Shown here in pieces: positions 40,458 through 50,321 of a DNA stretch of 64,000 bases. Made by a program: the position numbers and the translations under genes. Within the stretch, counting starts at the first letter, position 1; the number at the start of each line of letters is the position of its first letter. This DNA comes from Leptospira haakeii. Its GTDB lineage: Bacteria; Spirochaetota; Leptospiria; Leptospirales; Leptospiraceae. The stretch spans positions 148,172-212,171 of the forward strand of contig NZ_NPEG01000006.1 in assembly GCF_002812045.1 (NCBI RefSeq), read 5' to 3'. The notes under the pieces were generated by a model that worked only from the letters and a program-made list of their open reading frames with translations, was not told where the DNA came from and did not search any database.

Positions 40458-41890
40458 GCGAATTCCTTTCCCAAACGAATGAAACCAAATTAGGGGATGA
40501 TGAACTCACTCCCAGACAAATCGTTTCCAAACTAGACGAACATATCATAGGACAGAAGAACGCCAAAAAAGCAGTGGCAATTGCTCTTCGCAATAGGACT
40601 AGACGCAGAAAACTAGACCCCGAATTAAGAGAAGAAATTTACCCTAAGAACATTATCATGATCGGACCCACTGGAGTAGGAAAAACAGAAATCGCAAGAA
40701 GACTTTCCAAACTCTGCGGTGCACCTTTCTTAAAAGTAGAAAGTACAAAATTTACGGAAGTAGGTTATGTAGGCCGAGACGTAGAAAGTATCATTAGAGA
40801 TCTTGCAATGGTTTCTCTAAACCTAGTGAAACAAGAATTCAGGAAAGAAGTAGAGGCAAAAGCCAAAGAAAGAGCGGAAGAAGCTCTGTTAGATATCCTA
40901 CTTCCTTTCCCAGCCAAAACTTCTATCGCGGATCCTCATCCTCCTTCAATCGGCTTCTCCACAAATGAAGCGGACGAAGAGAGAGAAAAAAGATTTTTAG
41001 AAACCAGAGAGACTATGAGAAAGAAACTCAAGTCCGGGAAACTAAACGAACAAATTATAGAGATAGATATTCCACAAGCAGGTCCACAAGGACTTCCAAT
41101 GCTACAAGTATTCGGTGCCGGAAATATGGAAGATCTAGACAATCATATACAAAATGTTTTGGGCGATTTAATGCCTAAAAAACAGAAAAAAAGAAAACTA
41201 CCAATTCCGGATGCTCTCAAAATTTTAGAAGAAGCAGAAGCTGAAAAACTTTTAGATCCTGACAAGTTGCAAAGAGAAGCTCAAAAACGAGTAGAAGAAA
41301 TGGGAATCGTCTTCTTAGACGAGATAGACAAGATCGCGAGCAGAGAAGGAAGAGCAGGGGCTGATGTTTCACGAGAAGGAGTACAAAGGGACTTACTTCC
41401 GATCGTAGAAGGTGCAACTGTAAACACAAAGATCGGCCCGATCGTAACGGATCATATCCTATTTATCGCTGCCGGTGCATTCCATATGTCTAAACCTTCC
41501 GATCTAATCCCAGAATTACAGGGACGTTTTCCGATCAGAGTAGAACTCGAAAAATTATCCATGGATGATTTTGAAAAAATCTTAACAGCTCCTAGATCTT
41601 CATTAGTAAAACAGTACCAAGCATTATTAGAAACTGACGGTATCAAAATAGAGTTCGCGCCGGATGGAATCAAAGAGATCGCAAAGATCGCCTATGACAT
41701 GAACGAAAAACATGAAAACATAGGCGCTCGTAGATTGAATACGATCATGGAAAGACTCTTAGAAGACCTAAGTTTCGAAGGCCCGGATCTACCGGAAGAC
41801 CAACGAAAACTAACCATAAACAAAGCCGCTGTCGAGTCGAAACTAAAGGGAATTATAGAAGATAAAGACCTAAGTCGTTATATTCTCTAA
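40454..41890 (+). CDS. hslU: ATP-dependent protease ATPase subunit HslU
   Basis: 478 residues. AAA+ unfoldase feeding HslV. '[17 protein letters not shown]' opens the protein; Walker A is 'GPTGVGKTE', and the '[16 protein letters not shown]' pore-loop region follows. A charged I-domain insertion (about residues 110-260) precedes Walker B '[11 protein letters not shown]', the sensor-2 region '[19 protein letters not shown]' and the terminal 'DLSRYIL', which docks HslV. Slightly longer than E. coli HslU (443), owing to the I-domain. Confidence 0.97.
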   Translation: MSEFLSQTNETKLGDDELTPRQIVSKLDEHIIGQKNAKKAVAIALRNRTRRRKLDPELREEIYPKNIIMIGPTGVGKTEIARRLSKLCGAPFLKVESTKFTEVGYVGRDVESIIRDLAMVSLNLVKQEFRKEVEAKAKERAEEALLDILLPFPAKTSIADPHPPSIGFSTNEADEEREKRFLETRETMRKKLKSGKLNEQIIEIDIPQAGPQGLPMLQVFGAGNMEDLDNHIQNVLGDLMPKKQKKRKLPIPDALKILEEAEAEKLLDPDKLQREAQKRVEEMGIVFLDEIDKIASREGRAGADVSREGVQRDLLPIVEGATVNTKIGPIVTDHILFIAAGAFHMSKPSDLIPELQGRFPIRVELEKLSMDDFEKILTAPRSSLVKQYQALLETDGIKIEFAPDGIKEIAKIAYDMNEKHENIGARRLNTIMERLLEDLSFEGPDLPEDQRKLTINKAAVESKLKGIIEDKDLSRYIL

Positions 41891-42720
41891 AACGACATTT
41901 CCCGCAGTGCCGTTAAAGGATATCTCATATAAACGGTAGTAGTTCTAGATCCGGAAGTGATTGTTAATAGATCCAAAGGATTCAGACCCATAGTATAATA
42001 ACCTTCGTCGATCATAGCGATACCAAAACCCGCACTTTCTTTTTCGTCCAAGAACTCGGGACGGAAGAAATCTGCGGAATTTCCTTGGTCGAATAATTCT
42101 TTATGACGAATACGTGATTCTTCTATCCTTCCAAAATCCATATTATGGATCGGAGAATCGTTACGGATCCTGAAATTCAGCTCGTCTTTGGTGATTTTGA
42201 TCTTAACAGAAATTCGCATTCTGTTTTTCTTAAGTTTAAAACGTATATCCGTGAGGAATTCTTTCTCTTCGTCTTTTAAGATCTGCTTTTTAGCACGTAT
42301 CCTATCTTCTAATTGAAGGATACTCTGTACTTGTTTTTTGATCTTATCCGGAACCACATATCGATGCATAGCATCACGTAGCGGAGAAGTATCCATGATG
42401 ATCTCAAGTAGTTCTTCTGCTTCTTCTTGAGTCTCACCAAGCTTTTCTATTTTTTTCAGAAGTTCATCTCTGAAAATAATATGGCGGATATTTCCTTTGA
42501 TCGCGTTTAATAATGCCTCCATCAGTCCGCTGAAAAGATGAAATGCAGCGAGAGGGTTGGCACCGATCTCTTCTAAAAGACCGTTAACGAGTTCGGAAAG
42601 AATATCTCTGGTAGGTTTAGTCAGACCTTTGAGTTCTAAATGGAAGAATCGTCTCTGCTTGAGTTCTTCTATATTTTGGAGGATTTGAGCCCCTTTGAGG
42701 ACAGATTTCTGGTTTGCCAT
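41887..42720 (-). CDS. GHKL-like ATPase-domain protein (uncertain)
   Basis: About 277 residues from the ATG at 42720; a TTG at 42774 would add 18 residues without any obvious leader. The N-terminal half is helical, with '[18 protein letters not shown]' resembling an N-box of GHKL ATPases. The middle is Lys/Arg-rich ('[16 protein letters not shown]'-like, in parts), and the C-terminal part has '[15 protein letters not shown]' and '[14 protein letters not shown]', resembling the G2 loop and terminal strands of anti-sigma or kinase-like ATPase folds. No HisKA or receiver domain. Possibly a regulatory ATPase; only the fold resemblance is supported. Confidence 0.5.
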   Translation of the reverse strand: MANQKSVLKGAQILQNIEELKQRRFFHLELKGLTKPTRDILSELVNGLLEEIGANPLAAFHLFSGLMEALLNAIKGNIRHIIFRDELLKKIEKLGETQEEAEELLEIIMDTSPLRDAMHRYVVPDKIKKQVQSILQLEDRIRAKKQILKDEEKEFLTDIRFKLKKNRMRISVKIKITKDELNFRIRNDSPIHNMDFGRIEESRIRHKELFDQGNSADFFRPEFLDEKESAGFGIAMIDEGYYTMGLNPLDLLTITSGSRTTTVYMRYPLTALREMSF

Positions 42721-42789
42721 AGGAGGGAACTTAGAAAATTTAGTACAGGTTGGCTTGTGGACTCTATACGGCAAGCTGGTTTTAGAGAT

Positions 42790-43050
42790 ATGGCATCAAA
42801 AACCGAAGATTTCGAACTAATCACTCCAGACTTGGGAGATACCGACAAAATTGAACTAGTTCGTTGGAATTTTCAGTTGGGAGATCAAATCATTGAAGGA
42901 TCGGAAGTCTGCGAACTAGTCACAGACAAAGCTTCTTTTCCAATGGAATCTCCAATTAACGGAATACTCGCAAGAATCGACAGAGAGAAAGGTTCCATCA
43001 TCGAAAAAGGAGAAATTTTGGGAATGATCCGGAGGAAAGATTCCGAGTGA
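42790..43050 (+). CDS. Stand-alone lipoyl/biotinyl-attachment domain protein
   Basis: 86 residues from the ATG at 42790, consisting of nothing but one lipoyl-type domain: '[18 protein letters not shown]' and '[16 protein letters not shown]' with the D-K-A modification site, then '[20 protein letters not shown]'. A longer in-frame start at 42640 would overlap the divergent gene and lacks family support. No dehydrogenase E1, E2 or E3 gene is near. Could be a free carrier for lipoyl groups or a subunit of a dispersed dehydrogenase. Overlaps the phosphoesterase gene by four bases. Confidence 0.8.
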   Translation: MASKTEDFELITPDLGDTDKIELVRWNFQLGDQIIEGSEVCELVTDKASFPMESPINGILARIDREKGSIIEKGEILGMIRRKDSE

Positions 43051-43949
43051 AATTGGTCCATCTATCGGACCTGCATTTTCCTGTAGCACTTCCTTTCACT
43101 AGTCTGAAAGGTAAGATGATCCCGGGATATTTAAACTATACCTTTCGGCGTAGGAAAAAATATCCGATCTCTCTCTGGAATGCAATCGTTCGAAAAGTAA
43201 AATCCTTAAATCCAGATGCGATCGTTATCTCCGGAGACATCACAAATGTCTCGCATTGGAAAGAATACGACGAATCCAAAAAAATCCTAGCTCCTGTACT
43301 CGGGGATAAAACGTTTATGATCCCGGGAAATCATGATCGTTATACTGATATTGCTGCAGGGAAAGAAGGATCAGATCTTCCTTATTACGAAAAATTTTTC
43401 TCACCTTGGATGGGAGAAAGTATTCCGCTACAAAACGGATATCTTCGGATCAAAAAAATAGGAAAACTAGCTCTTGTAGGCTGGGACTCTAATATGCCAC
43501 TCTCCGTATTAAACGCGTACGGATATGTGAAAGAAGATATAGTACATTCTACATTAGAATACTTGGAAAAAGAAAAACTGGATCAGTATATTCTAATCTG
43601 CCATCATCCCATCTGGAATCCTCCGGAACGCCAGGAAAGTTCCGGTCATAAAATGAAAAACAGGGAAGAAATCGCGGAACTACTGAAAAAAAGGCCGCCA
43701 CTAGCCTATTTGCACGGTCATGTGCATACAAACTGGGTCAAATATCCGGATCCACAAAAACCATATTACGTGATCAATTCCGCATCCAGTACCAGAATTT
43801 CAGATCAAAAACACCAAAGTGGTTTTCATCTGATGGAATGGAACGAAACCGAATTAAATATTAAAAGATTCTCTTTTTCTAATGAAGAAGGGGAATTTAC
43901 AGAAACACAAACGATCTCATACCAAGAAAAGGAAACAAATGGCCGGTAA
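43047..43949 (+). CDS. Calcineurin-like metallophosphoesterase
   Basis: 300 residues, GTG start. All metal-binding motifs are present: 'HLSDLHF' (D-x-H), 'VISGDITN' (G-D), 'IPGNHDRY' (G-N-H-D), 'ICHHP' and 'YLHGHVH' (G-H-x-H). The substrate (nucleotide, lipid-linked or other) is unknown. Sandwiched between the lipoyl protein and mrp with overlaps on both sides, forming a compact rightward unit. Confidence 0.93.
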   Translation: MKLVHLSDLHFPVALPFTSLKGKMIPGYLNYTFRRRKKYPISLWNAIVRKVKSLNPDAIVISGDITNVSHWKEYDESKKILAPVLGDKTFMIPGNHDRYTDIAAGKEGSDLPYYEKFFSPWMGESIPLQNGYLRIKKIGKLALVGWDSNMPLSVLNAYGYVKEDIVHSTLEYLEKEKLDQYILICHHPIWNPPERQESSGHKMKNREEIAELLKKRPPLAYLHGHVHTNWVKYPDPQKPYYVINSASSTRISDQKHQSGFHLMEWNETELNIKRFSFSNEEGEFTETQTISYQEKETNGR

Positions 43950-44985
43950 ACTCCAACCAATCGATATCCAAAGAGAACTCACAAAGATTAAACATCCGGA
44001 GCTAAAAAAAGACATAGTGTCTCTCGGAATGATCGGTTCCTTAGAAATCGGAGAAGAAGAAACAAGCATCCTAGTCAAAACTCCAAGCCAAGACAGAAGA
44101 GTACAGATCGGCTTAGAAGCACAGATCCGTCAGACACTTTCTAAAAAAGAAGGAGTCGGAAAAGTAAAGATCAAGTTTGAAGTAGATCCTAGGATGACCT
44201 TGGATGATTCAAATAAGATCCTTGGTGTTAAAAAGGTAATCGCGATCGGCTCCGGAAAAGGTGGGGTAGGAAAATCCACAGTCACAGTGAACCTCGCATC
44301 TGCAGCAGCTGCGATGGGATACAAAGTGGGAGTGATGGATGCAGATATCTACGGACCTTCTATCGGAAAAATGTTCGGGGTCAACGGTAAGGTCGCACTC
44401 AAAGCAGAAGAAGATAAAATTTATCCATTAGAAAAAGACGGACTAAAGATCATCTCTTTCTCTTTTTTAATAGAAGAGAAACAACCAGTAGTTTGGCGGG
44501 GTCCAATGTTAGGAAAGGCGGTAGAACAGTTTCTGTATGATATCGTCTGGGGAGAACTAGACTTCTTATTTATAGATCTTCCACCGGGAACAGGAGATGT
44601 ACAATTATCTCTTGCTCAGCTTATAGATTTAGACGGAGCAATTTTGGTAACTACACCACAAACAGTAGCACTTTTAGATGCAAATAGAGCCGCATCTATG
44701 TTTCAACAAGTCAAAGTACCGATACTAGGTGTTGTGGAGAATATGAGTGAATTTGTGTGTCCAAATTGTGGACATGCTTCCGCGATTTTTTCTCAAGGTG
44801 GAGGTCAAAAATTAGCTGATTCTACCGATACAAAATTCCTGGGAGGGGTCCCACTTACTATGGATGTAATGAGCGCTGGAGAAGCTGGAAAACCGTTGGT
44901 TTTTCAAGAACCAGACGGAATTATCGCAAAATCCTATAAAAACATACTCCAAAACCTGGCTGAAGAGATAAAAAAGTGGGAATAA
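43939..44985 (+). CDS. mrp: Mrp/ApbC-type iron-sulfur cluster carrier ATPase
   Basis: About 348 residues from the ATG at 43939, with AAGGAAAC upstream. The N-terminal MIP18/DUF59 domain (about residues 1-80) is followed by a P-loop ATPase with deviant Walker A '[11 protein letters not shown]', switch 'MDADIYGPS', '[12 protein letters not shown]', and the C-terminal C-x-x-C in 'CPNCGHAS' that bridges an Fe-S cluster in the dimer. Thought to deliver 4Fe-4S clusters to apoproteins. A longer in-frame start at 43882 adds a Lys-rich stretch within the phosphoesterase coding region and is unlikely. Confidence 0.95.
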   Translation: MAGKLQPIDIQRELTKIKHPELKKDIVSLGMIGSLEIGEEETSILVKTPSQDRRVQIGLEAQIRQTLSKKEGVGKVKIKFEVDPRMTLDDSNKILGVKKVIAIGSGKGGVGKSTVTVNLASAAAAMGYKVGVMDADIYGPSIGKMFGVNGKVALKAEEDKIYPLEKDGLKIISFSFLIEEKQPVVWRGPMLGKAVEQFLYDIVWGELDFLFIDLPPGTGDVQLSLAQLIDLDGAILVTTPQTVALLDANRAASMFQQVKVPILGVVENMSEFVCPNCGHASAIFSQGGGQKLADSTDTKFLGGVPLTMDVMSAGEAGKPLVFQEPDGIIAKSYKNILQNLAEEIKKWE

Positions 44986-45031
44986 TACTCTGGGGCCAGT
45001 CAGTTAGTACAGAGACAGAGGGAGGCAAACC

Positions 45032-45715
45032 GTGAAGTTCGAAAAAGGCACAGAGAAGAATCCATCCGGAAACCTCATAGTATATTGCAACGTTGTTGGA
45101 GAAAATCCGCTATTTCCGGGCGGCAAGATTATCGCTTCCAACGTAGTGGTTAGTTTCCTCCGAATCGGAGAAAACTTTCCAGTTGTAACATTTCCTCCCG
45201 TCTCCTTGGACAGTTACGAGGACTTAAAAAGGATCATCACTGATCATTACGACAAGTATGACGTGGTGAAGATCAAAGACTTCGAAATGCCTGCAGGCCA
45301 AGAGGATTCCAATTCTTATATTAAAGAAAGAATGGATCATTTTGAAAATGTAGTCATTCGCTATGTGGAACTATGTAAGAACAGAGAAGGTGGATCTTTC
45401 CCTGTTCAGGAAAAAGAACCAGAAGGTGTTAGAGATTATCTGGACGCCTTAGCAAATCTTTCTTTAAAAGTAAGACGTTCAAGCGGAATCGCAAGAGAAG
45501 CGTCTCTTCTTCATATGGAAAGATTGGTAGAAACTTTTTCGGGAAAACACCCTGAGTTCGATCTTCATAATTTCCGAAAAGCCTTGGAAGTTCCGGGCCA
45601 AACCGGAGAAGAGTTAGTTGGATTGTATCTGCAAAAATTCAACGCTATCTCTTACGAAAGATACGAAGATGCTTCCGATCTAAATAAAAAGATCCAAGCA
45701 ATAGAATCAGTTTAA
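45032..45715 (+). CDS. Conserved hypothetical protein
   Basis: 227 residues, GTG start with GGGAGG upstream. The N-terminal half is alpha/beta ('[21 protein letters not shown]', in parts); the C-terminal half is helical ('[30 protein letters not shown]') and ends with a UVR-motif-like helix ('[20 protein letters not shown]'), which may mediate protein contacts. No family recognised. Located between mrp and a convergent ubiX, ending before a GC-rich hairpin. Confidence 0.75.
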   Translation: MKFEKGTEKNPSGNLIVYCNVVGENPLFPGGKIIASNVVVSFLRIGENFPVVTFPPVSLDSYEDLKRIITDHYDKYDVVKIKDFEMPAGQEDSNSYIKERMDHFENVVIRYVELCKNREGGSFPVQEKEPEGVRDYLDALANLSLKVRRSSGIAREASLLHMERLVETFSGKHPEFDLHNFRKALEVPGQTGEELVGLYLQKFNAISYERYEDASDLNKKIQAIESV

Positions 45716-45728
45716 TCCTTCAAAAATT

Positions 45729-45746
45729 CGGGACCAGCCGGTCCCG
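45729..45746. terminator. GC-rich hairpin between convergent genes
   Basis: CGGGACC and GGTCCCG around AGCC form a perfect 7-bp stem between the convergent hypothetical gene and ubiX. It is followed by GATCTTTCC, so termination strength is uncertain. Confidence 0.6.
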
Positions 45747-45765
45747 GATCTTTCCAGTTAGTTCA

Positions 45766-46380
45766 TTATGGGTTCCAACGAGGGTAAAGATCTATCTCCC
45801 TTCCTAAAAGTCTGAAAATCCTAGTAGCCATAAAATCTCCTAAGTCTTCTAAACTCTGGGGCATTTGGTAAAAACCGGGAGATGCAGGAGCAATGATCGC
45901 ACCTGCATCATGAAGTGCTAACATATTCTCCAAATGAATTCGATTATAAGGAGTTTCTCTAGGAATTAAGATTAGTTTTCTTCTTTCCTTCAAGGTTACG
46001 TCAGCCGCTCTTTCAATTAAATTTTCAGTGATCCCAGTGCGGATCGCAGCAACAGTTTTCATTGAGCAAGGAAGTACAACCATACCATCCCAAATATTAG
46101 AACCGGAAGCTATATCTGCTCCGATGTCCTCAAATTTTCTAAGATGAAATTTATGAACTTGTTTAGGATTCCATTTTTTACGCACAAACTCGAGGACATC
46201 TTCTCCGGTTTGAACATTTGCCTCATACTCTTCTTTAAAAACTCTGATAGAAGCAGGGCTCGGAACGAACCAGGTCTCTCCTGGAATTTCCATAAGTGCT
46301 TTTAAAAATCTGGCAGCATAAATAGAACCACTTGCCCCAGCCATTGCAAGTACCAGTTTTAAGGGTTTTTCTTCACTCAT
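45766..46380 (-). CDS. ubiX: UbiX-family flavin prenyltransferase
   Basis: About 204 residues from the ATG at 46380; an upstream start at 46461 would intrude into ubiA. It makes prenylated FMN for UbiD-type decarboxylases. Family motifs: '[18 protein letters not shown]' at the N-terminus, '[25 protein letters not shown]' and '[36 protein letters not shown]' (shown as fragments here). Three bases downstream of ubiA, so the two form a quinone-biosynthesis pair; no UbiD partner is in the window. Confidence 0.95.
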   Translation of the reverse strand: MSEEKPLKLVLAMAGASGSIYAARFLKALMEIPGETWFVPSPASIRVFKEEYEANVQTGEDVLEFVRKKWNPKQVHKFHLRKFEDIGADIASGSNIWDGMVVLPCSMKTVAAIRTGITENLIERAADVTLKERRKLILIPRETPYNRIHLENMLALHDAGAIIAPASPGFYQMPQSLEDLGDFMATRIFRLLGREIDLYPRWNP

Positions 46381-46382
46381 CT

Positions 46383-47291
46383 CTAAAACCTGGAAAATAA
46401 AGAAATTAAACTCGGACCAGTTTCTGCCAAAATTCCTAAAAAGATCACCAGAGAAATCCATGAATGGATCTGATAAAAGTTAGGTGGAAAATTTCCGTCC
46501 TTGTTTTCGGAAGCAATCTTTTGTTCTCTAAATAATAAATAAGCTACGAATATTAAAAACGCCCAGAAGGCTCCCTGAAAACCTGCATACCATGCAGCGA
46601 CGGAAAGAAAAGAAATAGAAAGAATATGAGAAATTCTTGATATTATAAAAGAATTCTTTTCTCCAAAATAAACAGGAACGGAATGTAGTCCTTCTTTTTT
46701 ATCAAATTCCCTGTCTTGCAAAGCATATAGGATATCGAATCCAGCCAAATTGAATGCGAGTCCTAAAGTCCAAAATCCTGCGATCCAGGAAAATTCCTCT
46801 CTAATGGCGATCCAAGTTGCAAGAGGCGCAAGACCGATCGTTAATCCCAGATAAAAATGGCATAAAAAAGTAAAACGTTTTGTATAAGAATAAGTTAATA
46901 GAAGAAATAGAGTAGGAAAAGAAAGATAAAAGGAAAGTGGATTTAAAAACCAACTCCCTATAAAAAAGACAAGAGCAGATATTATGACAAATATCACTGC
47001 CATAAAATCTGAGATCTGACCACTTGGGATTTCTCGATTGGCTGTCCTTGGATTTTTAGCATCGATCTTACGATCAGCCCATCTATTAAATCCCATGGCG
47101 GCACTCCTTGCGCCAACCATACAGACCAAGATCAAAACCAATTTTTGACCCATTACAAGAAGAGAAAGACTAGGCTCTTGTAAGATCGCCAGAACAAATG
47201 CGATCCCTGCAAATGGAAGAGCGAATAAAGTATGGGAGAATTTTATAAATCGACCGTATTTGCCTAGAGCAGCAAGTGTATTGGAAGCCAT
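46383..47291 (-). CDS. ubiA: UbiA-family prenyltransferase
   Basis: 302 residues with about eight transmembrane helices. The first Asp-rich motif is '[19 protein letters not shown]' and the second '[11 protein letters not shown]', both characteristic of 4-hydroxybenzoate polyprenyltransferases. Leptospires use menaquinone, so the enzyme, together with UbiX, may act in a menaquinone route (the futalosine-type MqnP is a close UbiA relative); that is inference. The leftward pair starts at 47291 with about 100 bases to the next divergent gene. Confidence 0.92.
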   Translation of the reverse strand: MASNTLAALGKYGRFIKFSHTLFALPFAGIAFVLAILQEPSLSLLVMGQKLVLILVCMVGARSAAMGFNRWADRKIDAKNPRTANREIPSGQISDFMAVIFVIISALVFFIGSWFLNPLSFYLSFPTLFLLLTYSYTKRFTFLCHFYLGLTIGLAPLATWIAIREEFSWIAGFWTLGLAFNLAGFDILYALQDREFDKKEGLHSVPVYFGEKNSFIISRISHILSISFLSVAAWYAGFQGAFWAFLIFVAYLLFREQKIASENKDGNFPPNFYQIHSWISLVIFLGILAETGPSLISLFSRF

Positions 47292-47392
47292 CAGAGGAAG
47301 TCTTATAGAATACTGTTAGTTAGAAAGCAGATTTTTTAGAACCAAAACGAAAATGGATGATTTTTTGACCTCCCGAAGAAATCCTAGTATCT

Positions 47393-48061
47393 ATGATCCC
47401 AAACACGGATACCAAGCCAAATCCAAACATTTCTTCTGAAGAAATTGATTCTCTATTAACAGAGATAGTATCTTCTCCTGAACTACATTTTAAATGGTTA
47501 AATACTCTTTCTCTTTTGGAACATATCGGCTCTCGTAAAATTCATACAAGCCAATCGGGAGCGTTACTCTCCGAAATGGTTTTAAGACATGCTTCTGAAG
47601 AAGCAAGACATGCCGCTTACTTTAAAAAATTAGCATTAAAAGTAAAACCTGAGGGCACTCAAAACTTCGAAAAGGATTCATTACTCTGCGGTTTTTCCGC
47701 AGTTTCCTATTTCCAAAAATTGGACCTTTCGGTAGAGAGATCTTTTGGATCTGAAAACTTTCCAAAACATACTAAATCGTTTCTTTGCTACCTATATGTT
47801 ACAAAATTGATAGAAGAAAGAGCAGGATTGGTTTACGAAACCTATGATCAAATTTTAGACCAAAAGAATGCTGGAATATCCGTAAAAGGAATCATCAAGG
47901 AAGAAGAATCACATCTTACCGAAATGGATTCTCAACTCTCTAAAATGGATCCAAAATTCGAGCCCAGAACATTAGAATTCAGAGAAAAAGAACAAAAACT
48001 TTTCCAAAAGTACTTTCAAAATTTAAGAAAAGAAGTTTTTCAATACTCCTTACCCAAATGA
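47393..48061 (+). CDS. Ferritin-like diiron-type protein
   Basis: 222 residues. All-helical, with the spacing of a four-helix ferritin-like site: Glu in 'LLEHIGSRK', E-x-x-x-H in 'SEEARHAAYF', Glu in 'LIEERAGLVY' and E-x-x-H in 'EEESHLTEMD'. These match the E, ExxH, E, ExxH pattern of carboxylate-bridged diiron enzymes. The substrate is unknown. Overlaps the downstream exported-protein gene by four bases (ATGA), suggesting cotranslation. Confidence 0.72.
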   Translation: MIPNTDTKPNPNISSEEIDSLLTEIVSSPELHFKWLNTLSLLEHIGSRKIHTSQSGALLSEMVLRHASEEARHAAYFKKLALKVKPEGTQNFEKDSLLCGFSAVSYFQKLDLSVERSFGSENFPKHTKSFLCYLYVTKLIEERAGLVYETYDQILDQKNAGISVKGIIKEEESHLTEMDSQLSKMDPKFEPRTLEFREKEQKLFQKYFQNLRKEVFQYSLPK

Positions 48062-49155
48062 ATTTTATTCCAAAATTCGAGATTAAAAAATTCGGTGCGC
48101 TGATTGTTTTAGTTGTCCTAGTTCTTTTAGGGCCTTCTCTACAAACTCAGTCTTCTTCCTCGGAAAGAAAAGATTCTCCGATTGGACTCGTAGTTTATTG
48201 TCCTTTGCAATCAGCGAAAGAAACTCCATTTGATTTCGAAAGAACCTTGGGTCTCTGGTATAAAAGATACAAACAACAAAAGATCCAAGAAGGAGGAGGG
48301 GCGATCCTACTAGTCTCTGCTCCTTATTTGCCTAAAACCTCGGACGAAGTAGAAAGACTAAAAAAAAGCCTGGGTGCTGAGATCATATTCACTGGTCACC
48401 ACTCTGTCCTTCCTAAAAAAGAAATTCCAAAACCTTCTAATAAAAAAGCTAAAAAGAAGAAGGTTATAAAACAGAAAAAGAAATCTGCCATTGCAGTAGA
48501 AACTAAAACAACTCCGGAGCAACCGGAAAAATTAACTCCGACAAAGGTAGAGGACCCTAAACCGGAAGAGCAAACTACAGAAACTAGTCCTAAACAAGAA
48601 GAGAAGTCTCCGGCCGCTAAAAAGAAAATTCCATCCAAGAAAAAAAAAGGTAAGAAGAAGGCTCCTAAAGTTTCCGCAAAAACGAAACCAGTAATCCCAC
48701 CTGGGATCTTAACAGTAAAGGAAGAAGCAGGGCTAAACTTCGTATTCTATTCTCCTTCTATAGAATCATTACAAGAAGATGAAAAAAATCCATCTACTTG
48801 GATCACGGACTTCAAGACTCAATTCTCTAAAACGTTCGAATCACAGATATTCCACTTTTTACTCGCTCAAGATCCGAGCGAAAAACCGAAAGAAGATCTG
48901 AACCCAATCGCAGAAGGATTATCCAATTTCAAAAAAGAACTTTCCGATACTCTTCCTTCTATCGTCCTTCTATCTTCTCCAAGAGCTTTGCGTTTTTTTA
49001 ATGGAGAGTACAGCTTTGGATGTGGAGCAACCCCTGATTCTTTAAAGATCAGCGTTTTAGAGTTATTTTTTAGGAATGGAAGACTGATCAGGATTAACGA
49101 AGAAGTCCAAACCTTAAATTCCAAAGAATCAAACAAATCCTGGATCTTAGAATAA
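48058..49155 (+). CDS. Exported Lys/Pro/Glu-rich protein of unknown function
   Basis: 365 residues. N-terminal hydrophobic anchor ('GALIVLVVLVLLGPSL', about residues 13-29). A structured segment ('GLVVYCPLQSAKETPFDF', 'EVERLKKSLGAEIIFTGHH', about residues 42-118) is followed by a long low-complexity Lys/Pro/Glu/Thr-rich linker (about residues 120-220). A C-terminal domain follows ('GLNFVFYSPSIESLQ', 'SIVLLSSPRALRFFNGEYSFGCGATP'). The linker resembles TonB-like periplasmic spacers, but no TonB domain is seen. No family recognised. Confidence 0.7.
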   Translation: MNFIPKFEIKKFGALIVLVVLVLLGPSLQTQSSSSERKDSPIGLVVYCPLQSAKETPFDFERTLGLWYKRYKQQKIQEGGGAILLVSAPYLPKTSDEVERLKKSLGAEIIFTGHHSVLPKKEIPKPSNKKAKKKKVIKQKKKSAIAVETKTTPEQPEKLTPTKVEDPKPEEQTTETSPKQEEKSPAAKKKIPSKKKKGKKKAPKVSAKTKPVIPPGILTVKEEAGLNFVFYSPSIESLQEDEKNPSTWITDFKTQFSKTFESQIFHFLLAQDPSEKPKEDLNPIAEGLSNFKKELSDTLPSIVLLSSPRALRFFNGEYSFGCGATPDSLKISVLELFFRNGRLIRINEEVQTLNSKESNKSWILE

Positions 49156-49172
49156 AGACTTCTTATTTCAGA

Positions 49173-49196
49173 CTGTAAATCTAAACGAATTTACAG
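49173..49196. repeat. Inverted repeat upstream of ychF
   Basis: CTGTAAAT (49173-49180) and ATTTACAG (49189-49196) flank an 8-base loop, followed by a pyrimidine-rich stretch. It is either a weak terminator for the preceding gene or an operator/leader element 28 bases before the ychF start. Confidence 0.55.
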
Positions 49197-49223
49197 ATTC
49201 TCTTTCTTCCAAAAATTGACTGT

Positions 49224-50321
49224 ATGAGCTTGAATTGCGGGATCGTAGGACTTCCAAACGTAGGAAAATCAACCATATTTAACGCATTGACTAAGGCCGG
49301 TGCCGAAATGCAAAACTATCCGTTTTGTACAATCGAACCGAACAAGGGAATTGTAGAAGTTCCGGACACAAGACTGGACAGGCTCGTAGAACTTTATAAA
49401 CCACAAAAAAAAGTTCCTGCTATCATGGAATTTGTGGATATCGCAGGACTTGTAAAAGGTGCAAGCCAAGGGGAAGGCCTTGGAAATAAATTTCTTTCTC
49501 ATATCCGAGAAGTAGATGCGATCTGCCATGTTGTCCGCGCATTCGAAGATGAGAATATCACTCATGTTCACGGCAAAATTGATCCAGTAGAAGATGCACA
49601 AGTAGTCACGATGGAGCTGATATTTGCGGATTTAGAATCCGTAGAAAAACAGTACCAAAAAATTTCCAGAAATGCGAAGGCTGGAAATAAAGAAGCACAA
49701 GAAGCTACAGCAGTTTTAGATAAGATCATGGCGGTTTTAAAAGAAGGAAAACCGGCAAGGCTTGCTGATATCAAACCGGAAGAACAAAAACTAGTCAAAA
49801 CATTCAATCTAATCACTTCCAAGCCAGTTCTGTATGTGGCGAATATCACAGACAAGGCAGCAATTGCTAAAGAAAATCCGATCGTAGAATCGGTTAAAAA
49901 AATGGCCCAAGCAGAAGGAGCGGAAGTAGTCACTCTCTGCGGAAAATTCGAAGAAGAAATTTCAGGCCTAAGCAAAGAAGAACAGTTAGAATTCTTAAGT
50001 GAGATCGGAGAAACAAGCAGTGGATTGGATAGAATGATCCAAGCTGCCTATAAACTTTTGGGGCTTGTGACATTCTTCACAGCTGGAGAGGTAGAGGCAA
50101 GAGCCTGGACCACCGGTGTGGGAAGCACAGGACCGATCGCTGCATCCGTAATCCATTCAGACTTCGAAAAGGGATTCGTTCGAGCAGAAGTAATGAAGTT
50201 CGAAGATCTAGATAGAACAGGAAGTCCGAACAAAGTAAAAGAAGAAGGTAAACTAAAGATAGAAGGAAAAGAATATATCGTCCAAGACGGAGATGTTATT
50301 TTCTTTAGGGTAAACGCCTAA
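49224..50321 (+). CDS. ychF: Ribosome-associated ATPase/GTPase YchF (Obg family)
   Basis: 365 residues. G1 '[15 protein letters not shown]', G2 region '[12 protein letters not shown]', G3 '[21 protein letters not shown]', coiled-coil insertion (about residues 130-200), and a C-terminal TGS domain ('[14 protein letters not shown]', '[13 protein letters not shown]'). Binds the 50S ribosome and prefers ATP. Length is typical (363 in E. coli). The 3' end overlaps the convergent regulator by four bases. Confidence 0.97.
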   Translation: MSLNCGIVGLPNVGKSTIFNALTKAGAEMQNYPFCTIEPNKGIVEVPDTRLDRLVELYKPQKKVPAIMEFVDIAGLVKGASQGEGLGNKFLSHIREVDAICHVVRAFEDENITHVHGKIDPVEDAQVVTMELIFADLESVEKQYQKISRNAKAGNKEAQEATAVLDKIMAVLKEGKPARLADIKPEEQKLVKTFNLITSKPVLYVANITDKAAIAKENPIVESVKKMAQAEGAEVVTLCGKFEEEISGLSKEEQLEFLSEIGETSSGLDRMIQAAYKLLGLVTFFTAGEVEARAWTTGVGSTGPIAASVIHSDFEKGFVRAEVMKFEDLDRTGSPNKVKEEGKLKIEGKEYIVQDGDVIFFRVNA

